Shown: positions 22,301 to 31,540 of the stretch, one piece after another
How the letters are laid out: each line of letters starts with the position of its first letter
Position numbering within the stretch: the first letter of the stretch is position 1
Assembly (NCBI GenBank): GCA_907165135.1
Contig: OU015570.1
Span: 930,001 to 994,000, forward strand
Origin: Oikopleura dioica
Lineage: Eukaryota > Chordata > Appendicularia > Copelata > Oikopleuridae
Direction of reading: 5' to 3'
DNA length: 64,000 bases
The notes under the pieces: model-generated
The model's database searches: none
Told to the model about the DNA's origin: nothing
What the model saw: the letters and a program-made list of their open reading frames with translations, nothing else
Program-made: the position numbers and the translations under genes

Positions 22301-22868
22301 GTTCAAAAGTGAACAATTCGTGGATATGATGACCAACTTGGGGATTGCTCTGACAAACATAAGTCCGAAAAACTCAAGAAGCAATGGGAAAGTCGAACGG
22401 ATCAATCGGACTATCGGCGAAAGACTTGCGACTCTGACAGGGAATAATACGTTACCGTTACTCATGACGCTATCAGAACTGGACACGATATGTGCTCTTA
22501 TCGCGTTTGAGGTTAAACGAGCAAGGGAGCGATGGTCAAGTGAGACTTATAGGATTGTGAGACTTCATCCAGAACAAAATTCACTCACGATACAGAAGGA
22601 AAACGACACGGGTGATAAACGGTTGCGGGCACCAAGATCGACCGTGGCAATCGACAGAGTAAGAAGAATAACTGACGAAAATGAATTGCGAGAGGAGAAG
22701 TCGCGTGATAAAATATCAGAAGTAAATGAAGACGAAACAGCCGAAGTGAACAAAAAGGGGGCGCCAAGGAAAAGAGTGACATTCAAAGACATCGATGAGA
22801 GAGCAAAGGCTCCGGTGAGGTATAATTTGAGAAGCAAAAGCCGGTCTGATCAGCCGACTAAGAAATAA
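19329..22868 (+). pseudogene. pol: E1 pol: protease, RT, RNase H, integrase, with three in-frame TAA
   Basis: The replication polyprotein. The frame is continuous from ATG 19329 to the terminal TAA, except for TAA at 20055, 21036 and 21777. Protease: LLDTGA about 19424. Reverse transcriptase: LDLSSAFHHFVLHPDD, catalytic YVDD at 20703-20714. RNase H: SDASTYAYGSVL about 21150 and a second acidic site TDNQS about 21350. Integrase: HHCC zinc domain (H21902 region to CEIC about 22035), then the D-D-E triad in HLDN, CDNAK and NGKVERINR. The three stops lie close to the PR/RT, RT/RNaseH and RNaseH/IN borders. No frameshift is present. Module order is gypsy-type. It sits 93 bp after gag in the same frame. 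Confidence 0.85.
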
Positions 22869-23154
22869 CTTTGACGAAAGTTCATACCACCGTAAAAGAC
22901 ACCGGCTTGTAAACATAAAAGGAAAACGCACTTCAAAGTAATTCATTACATAAAATTAATTTTAATTATAACCTGTCGTAAAAATGAGATCAAAGACCTT
23001 GATGTCAAAATAACTCTGATGGTTATGGTCTTGGTCAAAGCATACACGTACCGCCTGTTACCGGTACCACGCCCATCATTAAAACTTATCATATAAAGAT
23101 CTCTTCAAACAAACTAAGCTCACTTCCACTCATGAGACGTCAAACAAAACTAAA

Positions 23155-24975
23155 ATGTTTCTTTTTCAAACCGCTCAAGAGAAACCCCTCCAAAGACAAA
23201 TGGAAGAGCCAGAACTCGTTACACCAACGAGCGTGAATACAACGAGAAACCAATTGTACTCCCCAACAAACATTAAGACAAAGATAATCGCACCTTTAGG
23301 TTTAGCCCTTGTTCAAGAACCCCAAAATACTACCTTACTAATAGAAAACTACCAGCCAGTGAAAATAGATCTTTCGTTTGAACTTCCTATTTTGGAATAA
23401 ATGTTTGCTCACTGTGATGCTGAAATGCTAGAAACCATAAAAACTAAAATTGATAGCGATGAAAATTTTAAAGAGGTCTCCAAACAGGCCCTAGCTCTTC
23501 GACAGCAATTCCTAGCGGAGATTAAGAAAGAAAGTGGATATTCAAGAAAAAGGAGAACAACACAAAAAACGGTGATCTCAATCATGCCAACAAAACCTTC
23601 TAGTGAAACTGACAACAAACTAAGATGGACACCTCACCCGAATGATGTAATATTAACAAGCTGGACTCCTCCACCAACTATAGATAATAAAAATTATCGT
23701 GTTATTGAAATGACAGCACCGTCAATTCGCTCGACAGAGCCGCCGGAAGATAACAAGCTTAGATGGAGTCCGACGACTAAAAGGGCAACCACAACGACAA
23801 CAGAGGCGCGCGTAGTGACAACAAAACCATCGACCACAACAAGAATGACAACCACGAAATACACTACAAAGCGTACGACCGTAAAATCGGAAAATCGATC
23901 AAGAAAGCAGCCCAGAACATCAAAGACAACAACTACAACAAGACGCCCAAAGACAACGAAGCGGCAAAACAAAACAAGGCGAACAACAACGACGACAAAC
24001 CGCCCAAAAACGACAAAACGAGCGGAGCCCACCACGACTGAACATAGAGAAAGGGTACTTCCAACAGTAGGCTATTTTCCGGACAAAAATGCAAGGTATC
24101 ATCGAGGTACGTGCATTAAGGACAACTCTCCAGTTGACTCCTACTCGCTTGGCGAGGTTGTTGATTGCACTGCTGAAGACTATGAATGCTGTAGTCAATA
24201 CACCTGTAAGTATAGGCTTCAAGTTGAGCATATAAAAGACTTGCTAACATATATGGCAGAAAATGGGCGAGGCGACCTTCTATATACAGCTCAACACTTT
24301 TGTTTTGGCTCTCCAGCCTATTCAAGAAGGAAAAGATCAATGTCTATTTTTCAGTATTGGTCGCATGGGGGAGCTCTCTCCCCCTCCAGTATCAATACAG
24401 AGGTGAAGAACCTCCGGGAAATGGAGGATGAGAAAATAAGCAAGTTGGCGAAACAAATGGTCACCTCAAGTGACTTGACAACTTCGATTAAAAGTGAAGA
24501 TGCTAAAATAGGGAAGACGATCGATGTGATTCCTCCAAATTCACCGACAATATTAACTACTCCCTGTACATTTATAACATGCTCAGGAGTACCTTTTGAC
24601 GTCCCAGAAGAGTCCAGAAATATTTAACTCAATATAGTTCAGGACTTAGAGGTACACTTGCAGGATGTTCCACTCTTGGAAACGGATTTACATCTGCTTC
24701 AGAAGAGAATTTCCTCTCTGGCAGTTAAACAGGAACAAGATCACCGAAACCAAGTAAACAAAACTTCAACTCTTATTACGTCCATTTTGAACATCGAGCC
24801 TAAACATGAGGGAACGGCTCGGATAGTTTTTAAATACTTACTACTATTTGCCATCTTAATCTTAGGATACATCTTCCTGAGATGCATATGGAACTCGTTT
24901 CAAAAATGTAAGAAAACAACTCAAACAACAATTGCTAATTTCAGAACCAATCAGATGAGAGACACGTCTGTGTAG
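23155..24975 (+). pseudogene. env: E1 env-like glycoprotein frame with two in-frame TAA
   Basis: The third retroviral-type frame, 286 bp after pol and in a different frame from it. It starts at ATG 23155; TAA at 23398 and 24625 interrupt it. Visible features: a Thr/Arg/Lys-rich, mucin-like zone (about 23780-24030); a Cys-rich ectodomain (about 24090-24300); a basic RRKR site (24325-24336) of the kind cut by furin; a long charged helical stretch; and a hydrophobic membrane span (about 24830-24885) followed by a basic cytoplasmic tail. This order is that of a membrane-fusion glycoprotein and suggests the element once had a virus-like stage. Sequence family is not assigned. Confidence 0.7.
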
Positions 24976-24977
24976 AA

Positions 24978-26001
24978 TATTCAGATAAAAATCCCCAGCT
25001 TGCTTTTAGGGTAAACTGCTTATAATTATTTTTTTTTAATGAACGCACCTTCATATTCATCAATTATAATTATCACAGAATGTTTATTAATTTTCACTAA
25101 AATGAGTGACGCGAAAACTATAAAATGCTTCTAGACCAAAGTTGAACCCATAACTGGAGTAACGATATTTGATTATTTCTTTAAATGCTAATGAAATGCT
25201 GCTTTAAGTAACACGAGAAATCAAGGATGAAAACAAGGCTTAAAAATAATAAAAAAATATATATACAATTATGTGCTTATCATTACTATTATCTATGCTG
25301 CTTGCCGTAGAAAAAGAAAAGAAAAAAAAATTAAAAATATAAATATTAAGATAAAATAAAAAGATACGAGAAATAAAAAAAAATATGAAAAAAACCTGTA
25401 CATAATGTATAATTTAAACTCTGTTTTTACCTGCTTGTCAAGATTATCATCGTTTTGATAACCTGTATATACTGTATATAGTAATCTAACTTAATTCTTT
25501 AAATCATTATCATAATCATAAGCTGGTGCAGAAGGATTTTATTGAATCCACAGCAAAGCTGAATTTCTTCAATTTCCACAAAGTTCAATTGTAACATGAA
25601 AACAGTTCAAAGCAAATTATTTTTCACGGCCAATTGTACATTCCTATTTTCACTGCCAATTGTAAATTATTAATTTTCACTGCCACTTGCCGACATCAAA
25701 GATCATTTTCTTTCCGTCGTAAAACTTAATTATCTTCTTTTATGTTAAAATAATTTCCCTTGATTTATACATGAAAGCATTCTTCAATTTACAACCAGCT
25801 TTGCCACTGCCAATATTTTTATGTAAAAACTCATCAAAATCAAAAGATAGGCCAATAAGGGCCTCACCCCTCGTAAAATGTGCCACTTCAAAAAAAAAAT
25901 ACCACGATGTCACATCAGTTGCTCTCAACTAAATAAAAAGAAAAGAGTGAAAAACAGAAAAGGGACCTCTGTCCCGAGAAACGAAAAAAAGAGAGTCAAG
26001 G
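24978..26001. other. E1 internal non-coding spacer
   Basis: About 1 kb, strongly AT-rich, no ORF. Holds several TATAAA-like and AATAAA-like words and A/T runs. Its position between env and the J-like ORF could provide a promoter or a splice acceptor for that ORF; this is inference. Confidence 0.5.
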
Positions 26002-26838
26002 ATGTATGAAGATGCAGTAAACACTCTTTTTTACCAGGAAAGGAGTTTAGCGACCCACCCAAACCTGGCAAGATGGATTTCGGGACCTGGCTTCTCAATT
26101 GCAGTATTCCTAGGAAGAGTTGCGGAGAGATTCAACTTAGCAGTACCGACAATACAGCCCCAAGCGGTCAACAGATTTGTTAAGAAAACAATGCTATTTT
26201 TGCATCCTGATAAGAACCTAGAAGTGAACGAGGAACAGAGCGAACTACGGACCCGGTTGCTTTGCGTTAAAGGGCTAGTCACGGACAATTTCGAAATCAT
26301 TTCGAAAATTGAGCGCGATCTGGAAGAGAAACGAAGAAGACTACAAGAACGAAAGAGGATGAAGGAACAAAGAGAACGCGAAAAAGCCGTAAAACAAGCG
26401 CAAGAAGAAAAGCGAAGAAAGGAAGAGCAAGACAGACTTGAAAAGGAAAAGCGGGAGCGGGAAAAACGACAGGCACAGGCAAAGGCCGAAGAAGAAGAGC
26501 GTAAAAGGAAAGAAGAAGAAGATCGTAAAAGAAAGGAAGAAGAAGATCGTAAAAGAAAGGAAGAAGACGATCGTAAAAGGAAACGAGAAGAAGAAGAAGA
26601 AGAACGTAGACGAAAGGATACTCGTAAACGAGAAGAAGATGGGTCAGAACGCGAAGGTAATAAAAATAATTATGGTCAGGAACGGAACGAATGGAACGGA
26701 AGCACAGAAGGAATGGAATGGGACTCGAACACAAATGAACAATGGAACAACAGACGACGCTATGAGTGGCAAAATATGAGAACGTCACGGGAACAGGAGG
26801 CATTAAGAAGAATTCGGGATTTTAGAAGAACCATTTAA
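26002..26838 (+). CDS. E1 accessory ORF with J-domain-like HPD motif
   Basis: A 278-residue uninterrupted ORF from ATG 26002 inside the retroelement, downstream of env. Residues about 50-100 resemble the helix II-loop-helix III part of a DnaJ domain. A basic/hydrophobic helix leads into FLHPDKN, containing the invariant HPD tripeptide, followed by another helix; the pattern is closest to auxilin-type J domains. Residues about 105-215 form one long charged coiled coil of K/R/E repeats. The C-terminus is Asn/Trp/Arg-rich. J domains stimulate Hsp70 ATPase; an Hsp70-linked role in particle uncoating or assembly is speculative. It is the only large E1 frame without a stop, suggesting either recent capture or continued selection. 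Low complexity of the coil means the coil alone proves nothing. Confidence 0.55.
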   Translation: MYEDAVNTLFYQERSLATHPNLARWISGPGFSIAVFLGRVAERFNLAVPTIQPQAVNRFVKKTMLFLHPDKNLEVNEEQSELRTRLLCVKGLVTDNFEIISKIERDLEEKRRRLQERKRMKEQREREKAVKQAQEEKRRKEEQDRLEKEKREREKRQAQAKAEEEERKRKEEEDRKRKEEEDRKRKEEDDRKRKREEEEEERRRKDTRKREEDGSEREGNKNNYGQERNEWNGSTEGMEWDSNTNEQWNNRRRYEWQNMRTSREQEALRRIRDFRRTI

Positions 26839-26984
26839 GTCCCGCCCACATCTTCGATAGGACCACTCTTGGCCTTGGAACACTGTGAGTCTTTGATGGA
26901 ACAGCTTCCTCAAGAATATACAGTTGTGTACGAAAGTGAACTTTTCTTGGTCGTCCTAAAACAAAGACTCCAAATCCAGAAAAG

Positions 26985-27263
26985 ATGTTTCGTCAAAACG
27001 CTTCTTCGGAACAAATAAACATTAAGGAGTATTGGGAACGTTGAAACTCTGGAACTTGGTCGGCTTGGCCCGATCAATGTGGCGAATGTAAAACTGAACG
27101 ATGGCAGAACTTTTCCAATGATTCAAAATATTTTTACACTCCCGAGTTATCTTTCGTCAAGGCGCATCTCAATGCAGCCGTGGACCCAACAAATTTACAA
27201 TCTTGGAAGCGAACAGTTGTACGATATCGTAGAAGACTGAAGGAACAAAAACGAACAACATGA
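26985..27263 (+). pseudogene. Small E1 3' ORF with in-frame TGA
   Basis: Frame from ATG 26985 to TGA 27261, with an internal TGA at 27042-27044. It encodes a Cys/Trp-containing segment (WSAWPDQCGECKTERWQNF) and a basic tail (RYRRRLKEQKRTT). No family recognised. It precedes the 3' LTR by about 150 bp. It could be the second exon or tail of the J-like ORF, or a separate accessory gene. Confidence 0.3.
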
Positions 27264-27411
27264 ATTCAGATAGATGACCCTTTTTGATTTAAGACCCTAT
27301 TCATTTTTTTTTCTCTGTACACTAACCTTTATTCTATTATTACTGTTTGAATGTACTAACCATATACCACTTTCTGAACCTGTGTACATTCCCCCCCCCC
27401 GGAGCCCCGAG

Positions 27412-27933
27412 TGTAGTAGCTAACCCTCGGGTGTGGCGCTTTTCGGGAGCTGACTCTATTTTTATCACTTGAATTCTGATCAGAGCTCTCTCGGATCAGG
27501 ACCTCAGTCCAACTAACAACCTGTTTCTGAAAACACCATCTCAAAATAAATCAACTTTTATAAAACAACTCTAGAGACTCATCATTTAGCAGACACGGAA
27601 GTATGCAATTAGTCTGGCACGCCTTGTTTTGAAGTCTCAAAAACACGTTCTAGAGATTTTTCGCAAAATTCCTTAGAAATTTCTAATGGCCAGAACTCAA
27701 CTTTATTTCGGGAAAAATAATTTTTTCTTCTGAACTAAGCATCCTTGGGCCTAGGATGCGCTCCGCGCCTGATTTTATAGAGAAATTCATTTGGGAAAGT
27801 GGCCAACTTTCTCTACCTTCGCGCCTCTATTTTCCTTAAAAAATCTCTAGAACATGTTTTTTAGACTTCAAAACAAGGCGTGCCAGACTAATTGCAACCC
27901 TCCGCAGACACATCTATTCAGCATGTTACAACA
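27412..27933 (+). repeat. E1 3' LTR, split by a MITE
   Basis: LTR segments 27412-27596 and 27912-27933 match the 5' LTR; between them lies the MITE and one copy of its duplicated target. The sequence just upstream is a run of C followed by GGAGCCCCGAG, which is not a normal polypurine tract. Confidence 0.85.
27597..27903. mobile_element. GG-type (Merlin-like) MITE inside the E1 3' LTR
   Basis: Left end GGAAGTATGCAATTAGTCTG, right end the complement of GGAGGGTTGCAATTAGTCTG, TSD GCAGACAC exact (27589-27596, 27904-27911). Carries the core GATGCGCTCCGCGCCTGATT at 27755. Sister of the element at 8304-10412; the inner part of the TIR differs between the two. Confidence 0.9.
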
Positions 27934-28519
27934 AGCTTTTTCCTCGAATTCGGATCTGAAAACCGGCCAATTTTTGAGTTTTCACTGTACTTCCTCACTC
28001 CAAAAGTTAACTATGATCTTACACCAGTGGAAGACTCGCCAGTACAAGACTCTGGATTGGAAGACTCTTCAACTTCAAGCTCACCGAATGATGTGACTAT
28101 GAAAAATTCATGTATGGTTGCTTCGAATCATAAAATACTCTCGCGCAATACTCAAAGATTGAAAATCAAACATCACAAGGGACAATGAATGGAAATATGG
28201 AGATGAATAGGTATGGAATTGACTCGGCTACCTCTGAAAAACCAGACGCACCGATTCCTTATCATTAACAACCACCATCAGAAAGCTTCATAAATAACGA
28301 TTTACCCAATGACGATGATGTCCTGTCGCTACTCCCGATTTCTCACCCTTACCTTACTCTCGAACCAAATCAAGTGTTCATGGATTGGCTTCTGAGCGTT
28401 GAAAATGATCCCAATCGAGGTTGACCCACACAACTCTTCAACGACCTCGGCCAACAGGATAATCCAACCCAGAACTAATTCTTCAATAAAAGGGGAAAGG
28501 ATAATGTAAATTCTATACT

Positions 28520-28721
28520 TGATAGGTCGGAAATGCCTTCTAATTCACGAGGTCTTGCCCTGCTTCTCTACTGTAGAATAGCTCTAGATAAACGACACGG
28601 AAAAGTGGTAGTTAGTTTTGTTGTGTATTCAAGGTTGGTAGAATACGGACTGAAGCAGTGCAGAATGGAAAGTGGCGCCTCGATCCTTATCAGATCTAAC
28701 GGCTAACTTCTCGACCTAACA
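28520..28721 (-). repeat. E2 3' LTR (left copy)
   Basis: 202 bp, plus-strand ends TGATAGGTCGG and CGACCTAACA. On the minus strand it is the downstream LTR; just inside it lies a short purine stretch (AGAGGGC) that could be the polypurine tract. Confidence 0.9.
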
Positions 28722-28966
28722 GCCCTCTAAATCTTCTAGCGTAGTGACGGTGGTTGATTTCTCAGGAAAGAAGTAGAGTTGAGATGATAGATCAAAAGCA
28801 GTCGAGTTGAAAAAGGAGAGTCGCGCAGCAGTCCAGAAGGGAAAACGACGCGGCAGAAGGGAAAGCAGCAGCGGCGGTCCAATAGCAGAGCAGTCCAGTG
28901 GGTGAGAACTTTTACCCAGAAAGTCGAGCGAAGAATCCGATGAGTCAATCATCGCGCGTCGGCCAA

Positions 28967-30457
28967 TCAGCGATCAGCAGCGTAAGTTTTCTTCTTCGGA
29001 TCGAGAGACAACTTTTCTGGCTTCTTTTTCTGTCTCTTGCTTTTCCTCATTTGACGCAATTCTAATTTAGAGAAGAGGTCAACGAGTCGAGGATCGGGCG
29101 AAACTGTCGTCGAAGCTGGAGCTAGAGAACTTGACGAAGAATCGATCGCCGGAAGAGCAGGTAGAGAAGTCGAAGCTGCAGAACTTGGGTTTGATGAAGA
29201 AGTTGTCGATGGTGGTTGAGTTCTTCGTAGTTTTGAGGTAAGTCCAAGAGATTTCCGCGAACTTCCAGAAGTTAAATTTTCCTTAGCCGGCCTCCCAACT
29301 TTTGGAAGCGCGTCAGGAGCTACAGGATAACTTCCAGATGCATTCTCCGGTCGATTTTCTGGCGAGATGAGCGGATCAGCTGAAGTTTCAAGAAGATCGA
29401 GCTCGCGCATCAGCTCAGAATTTCGAAGATGCACAAATCGCTCAGGTACGTAGCGTAGATGTGCCCTGTGTACCCAGTCAACACTATTTTTGTCGTTGTT
29501 ACACCTGATTTTTACGACCTTTTCAGATGCAGTGATGACTGTGAACGGGCCAATCCAGTCGTAACCGTTGGTCTTTGCGGCTTTGGAGACAGGTCGGTAC
29601 AGAGTCACCTGGTCTCCTTTGCGAAGTGGGCGCGCGCGATGAGCCTTGTCCAGCTTCTTCTCCATTTCAAGATCAGCGCTCTTGTTGGCGATCTTGGCGA
29701 CATCGTTGAGAAATTCCAAGCGCTCACGGACGATGGAGCCGTACTTGGAAGGCGAATCGGCGCTGACATCTCTGTCGTGGATGGTGGCCTGAATTGTAAG
29801 ACGTGATCGGCGACCAGTTACCAGCGTGTGTGGAGCCTGACCAGTGCTGCTGTTCTTGTGGCTGTTCATAAATGCCACGGCGTATGGAGCAGCGTCAATC
29901 CAGTTCATGTGCCGCTCGTGCTCGAGCATGAAAATCATCGACTTGAAAGTGCGGTGCTGTCGTTCGAGATTTCCTGTACCTTGGGGTCGAAAAGCGGTAT
30001 GCTTCTCCGCCACGATTCCTAGCTGCTTGTAAAGTTCTCCCATGGTCGCAGAAATGAATGCAGTTCCACGATCAGAAGATACGATACTGGGAATAACGTG
30101 ATGTCGAAGCACTACTTCTTCTACTATCGTCCTGGCAGCGTCGATTGCCCTCTCGCCCGGAACAGGCTTGGCAATGAAGAACTTGGTGAAGCTGTCAAGG
30201 ATCGTGCAGCAGAATTTCTTGCCATTGACCTTGTCGAAGACGGTGAAATCGATAAAGATCACCTGAAATGGCCGCTCGCCGCGTCTGCAGTGACCAATAT
30301 TCGGCGACGACGGATGACCTTGATTTCCCTTTTTCTTGGCACAAATCAAGCATGATGCGACGTAGTTGCGAATGTCCTCTTCCATCGCTGGCCACCAGTA
30401 TGATTGCAGCGAATCGGCAACCCGACTACCTGGATGAGCACAATCGTCATGAGAATT
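28967..30457 (-). pseudogene. pol: E2 integrase region of pol
   Basis: The integrase inserts the cDNA into the genome. The frame is open from just after the TGA at 30460-30458. Its first residues carry the His-His part of the zinc domain and CLIC at about 30345 supplies the Cys pair. Core triad: FIDFTVFD, SSDRGTAF and NLERQHR. A C-terminal extension of about 200 residues is Pro/Ser-rich, then Lys-rich (MRKSKRQKKKPEK). The ORF is in the same frame as the preceding RT/RNase H ORF and is separated from it by a single stop codon. It ends about 245 bp before the 3' LTR. Confidence 0.88.
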
Positions 30458-31540
30458 TCAAAGAAGACGGATCGCGTGCTCTGGCGATAGAACTTGGCGA
30501 TATTTGCCGTCTTTGACGTGAAGAAGAAGATCAGTTCGTTTGCAGATCCGGAAGTAGGGCCAATTCACTCGGAACACATCGTAATTGTGGTCATTCCGGT
30601 CGAGTCGAATTGAGGTTGGATCTTTCTGGAACTTGCCAAGAGCTGAAATAAGGGGCCCGATGCTTGAATCTGCGCGCTGATCGGACGCGAGTTGGAGATA
30701 GCCCTTTGCTGCATCGGTGAGGATGAATTCGTCCTTGCTGGCGATCAAAGCTCTGGTGATCCCTTCACGAAGGAGGTTTTTCGATGTACCTACTGGCGCT
30801 GGCACCTGATCCTTCATAGACCAAGATGGAATGTAGGCACGTAGACCATTCTCGAAGTCTACAAATTTTCCGGCTGGAGTGTGAATGTCCGAATGCACAG
30901 GCTTCTTGATGCCAAATGGACGACTGTACATATCTGCCCAAACATTCTGCTCGCCGGGGATGTATTCAACACAAAAGCGGTAGCTGGAGAGCTCGTCCAT
31001 CCAACGGCTCAGCTTGGCGTTTTTGTGGTCGACGCTGTCGATATACTGCAAGGCGGCGTGATCACATTTGACCACGAAAGGCCGGCCACGGAGGAAATAG
31101 TCGAATCGCCGAACGCCAAAAAGGATCCCGTAGGCCTCCCTCTCAGTCGTGCTCCAACGGGTTTCTACTGCAGTGAGGGTCCTGGAAGCAACACCGACGA
31201 TCTTGTCCTTTCCATCTACGAGCTGCATCAGCACAGCTCCAACTGCAACTTCCGAAGCGTCAGTGACGAGTAGAAAATCGCGAGTTGGGTCAGGATATGA
31301 GATCATGGGACTGGACTTGAGCCGTTTCTTCACTCGCTCAAATGCAGCTTGGGCTTCAGGCGGCCAGTAGAAATCGCCGTCACGATTCAGCTTGTTCAAC
31401 TCGTGGACTAGCTGGCTGAAACAACTAGTGTCGATTCGCTCATACAAGCGCGTCTCCAGAAATTCGCGGATGAACGTCAATCGACCGAGCAGTGTACGCA
31501 GTTCTGATCTTGATGTTGGTGGTGCAAGGAGTCGACTCCT
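30458..31540 (-). pseudogene. pol: E2 RT thumb and RNase H region of pol
   Basis: Continues pol in another frame. The start is set by homology (about 31540), because the upstream codons overlap the RT frame. Contains the RT connection (APPTSRSELRTLLGRLTF) and RNase H with TDASEVAVGAVLMQ, the ETRWSTTEREA glutamate site and KCDHAALQY. It closes at TGA 30460-30458; the frame stays open beyond that stop into the integrase. The frameshift from the upstream RT ORF lies near 31520-31545 and looks like a one-base indel rather than a programmed site, as it falls inside RT. Confidence 0.85.

Larger units (their letters stand above)
16731..27933 (+). mobile_element. E1: env-bearing Ty3/gypsy LTR retrotransposon
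   Basis: Direct LTRs (16731-16937; 27412-27933 with a MITE inside) begin TGTAGTAGC and end TTACAACA. Duplicated AGCT lies at 16727-16730 and 27934-27937. Order inside: PBS, gag with CCHC knuckle, protease, reverse transcriptase, RNase H, integrase, env-like frame, non-coding spacer, J-domain-like ORF, small ORF. RT-RNaseH-IN order places it in Ty3/gypsy; the env frame makes it errantivirus-like in layout. Several in-frame stops mean this copy is not competent as it stands. Confidence 0.9.
16385..27987. mobile_element. Tc1/mariner-type MITE, split by LTR element E1
   Basis: Left end CAGTTAAAACTCAAAATTTG at 16385, right end the complement of CAGTGAAAACTCAAAAATTG at 27987. TA flanks lie at 16383-16384 and 27988-27989. 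Only about 396 bp belong to the MITE (16385-16730 and 27938-27987). A related stretch occurs near 36.12 kb. Confidence 0.65.
16272..28430 (+). pseudogene. Host-like coding remnant split by nested transposons
   Basis: Segment one is 16272-16384; segment two starts at 27988. When the intervening MITE and its TA duplication are ignored, the reading frame runs straight on (DRHNKFEQTWQEVLEY before the junction, FLTPKVNYDLTPVEDS after). The downstream part is Ser/Asp-rich. A second frame is open to about 28425 (DDDVLSLLPISHPYLTLEPN), with a shift near 28150. In-frame stops at 16335 (TAA) and 28266 (TAA) show decay, or missed short introns. I do not recognise the family; the acidic, Ser-rich character is reminiscent of a regulatory protein, but that is a guess. 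Confidence 0.35.

Noticed and set aside
23694-24035. Antisense ORF opposite env
   Set aside because: It is the mirror of the Thr/Arg/Lys-rich low-complexity zone; no independent support.
17013-24975. Host genetic code reading TAA as an amino acid
   Set aside because: E3 pol has about 1150 codons without an internal TAA, and several genes end in TAA, so reassignment is unlikely; the TAA pattern is instead reported as a feature of E1.
26297-26803. Antisense ORF opposite the J-like ORF
   Set aside because: Hydrophobic Leu/Phe-rich translation is the complement of Lys/Glu codons in the coil.
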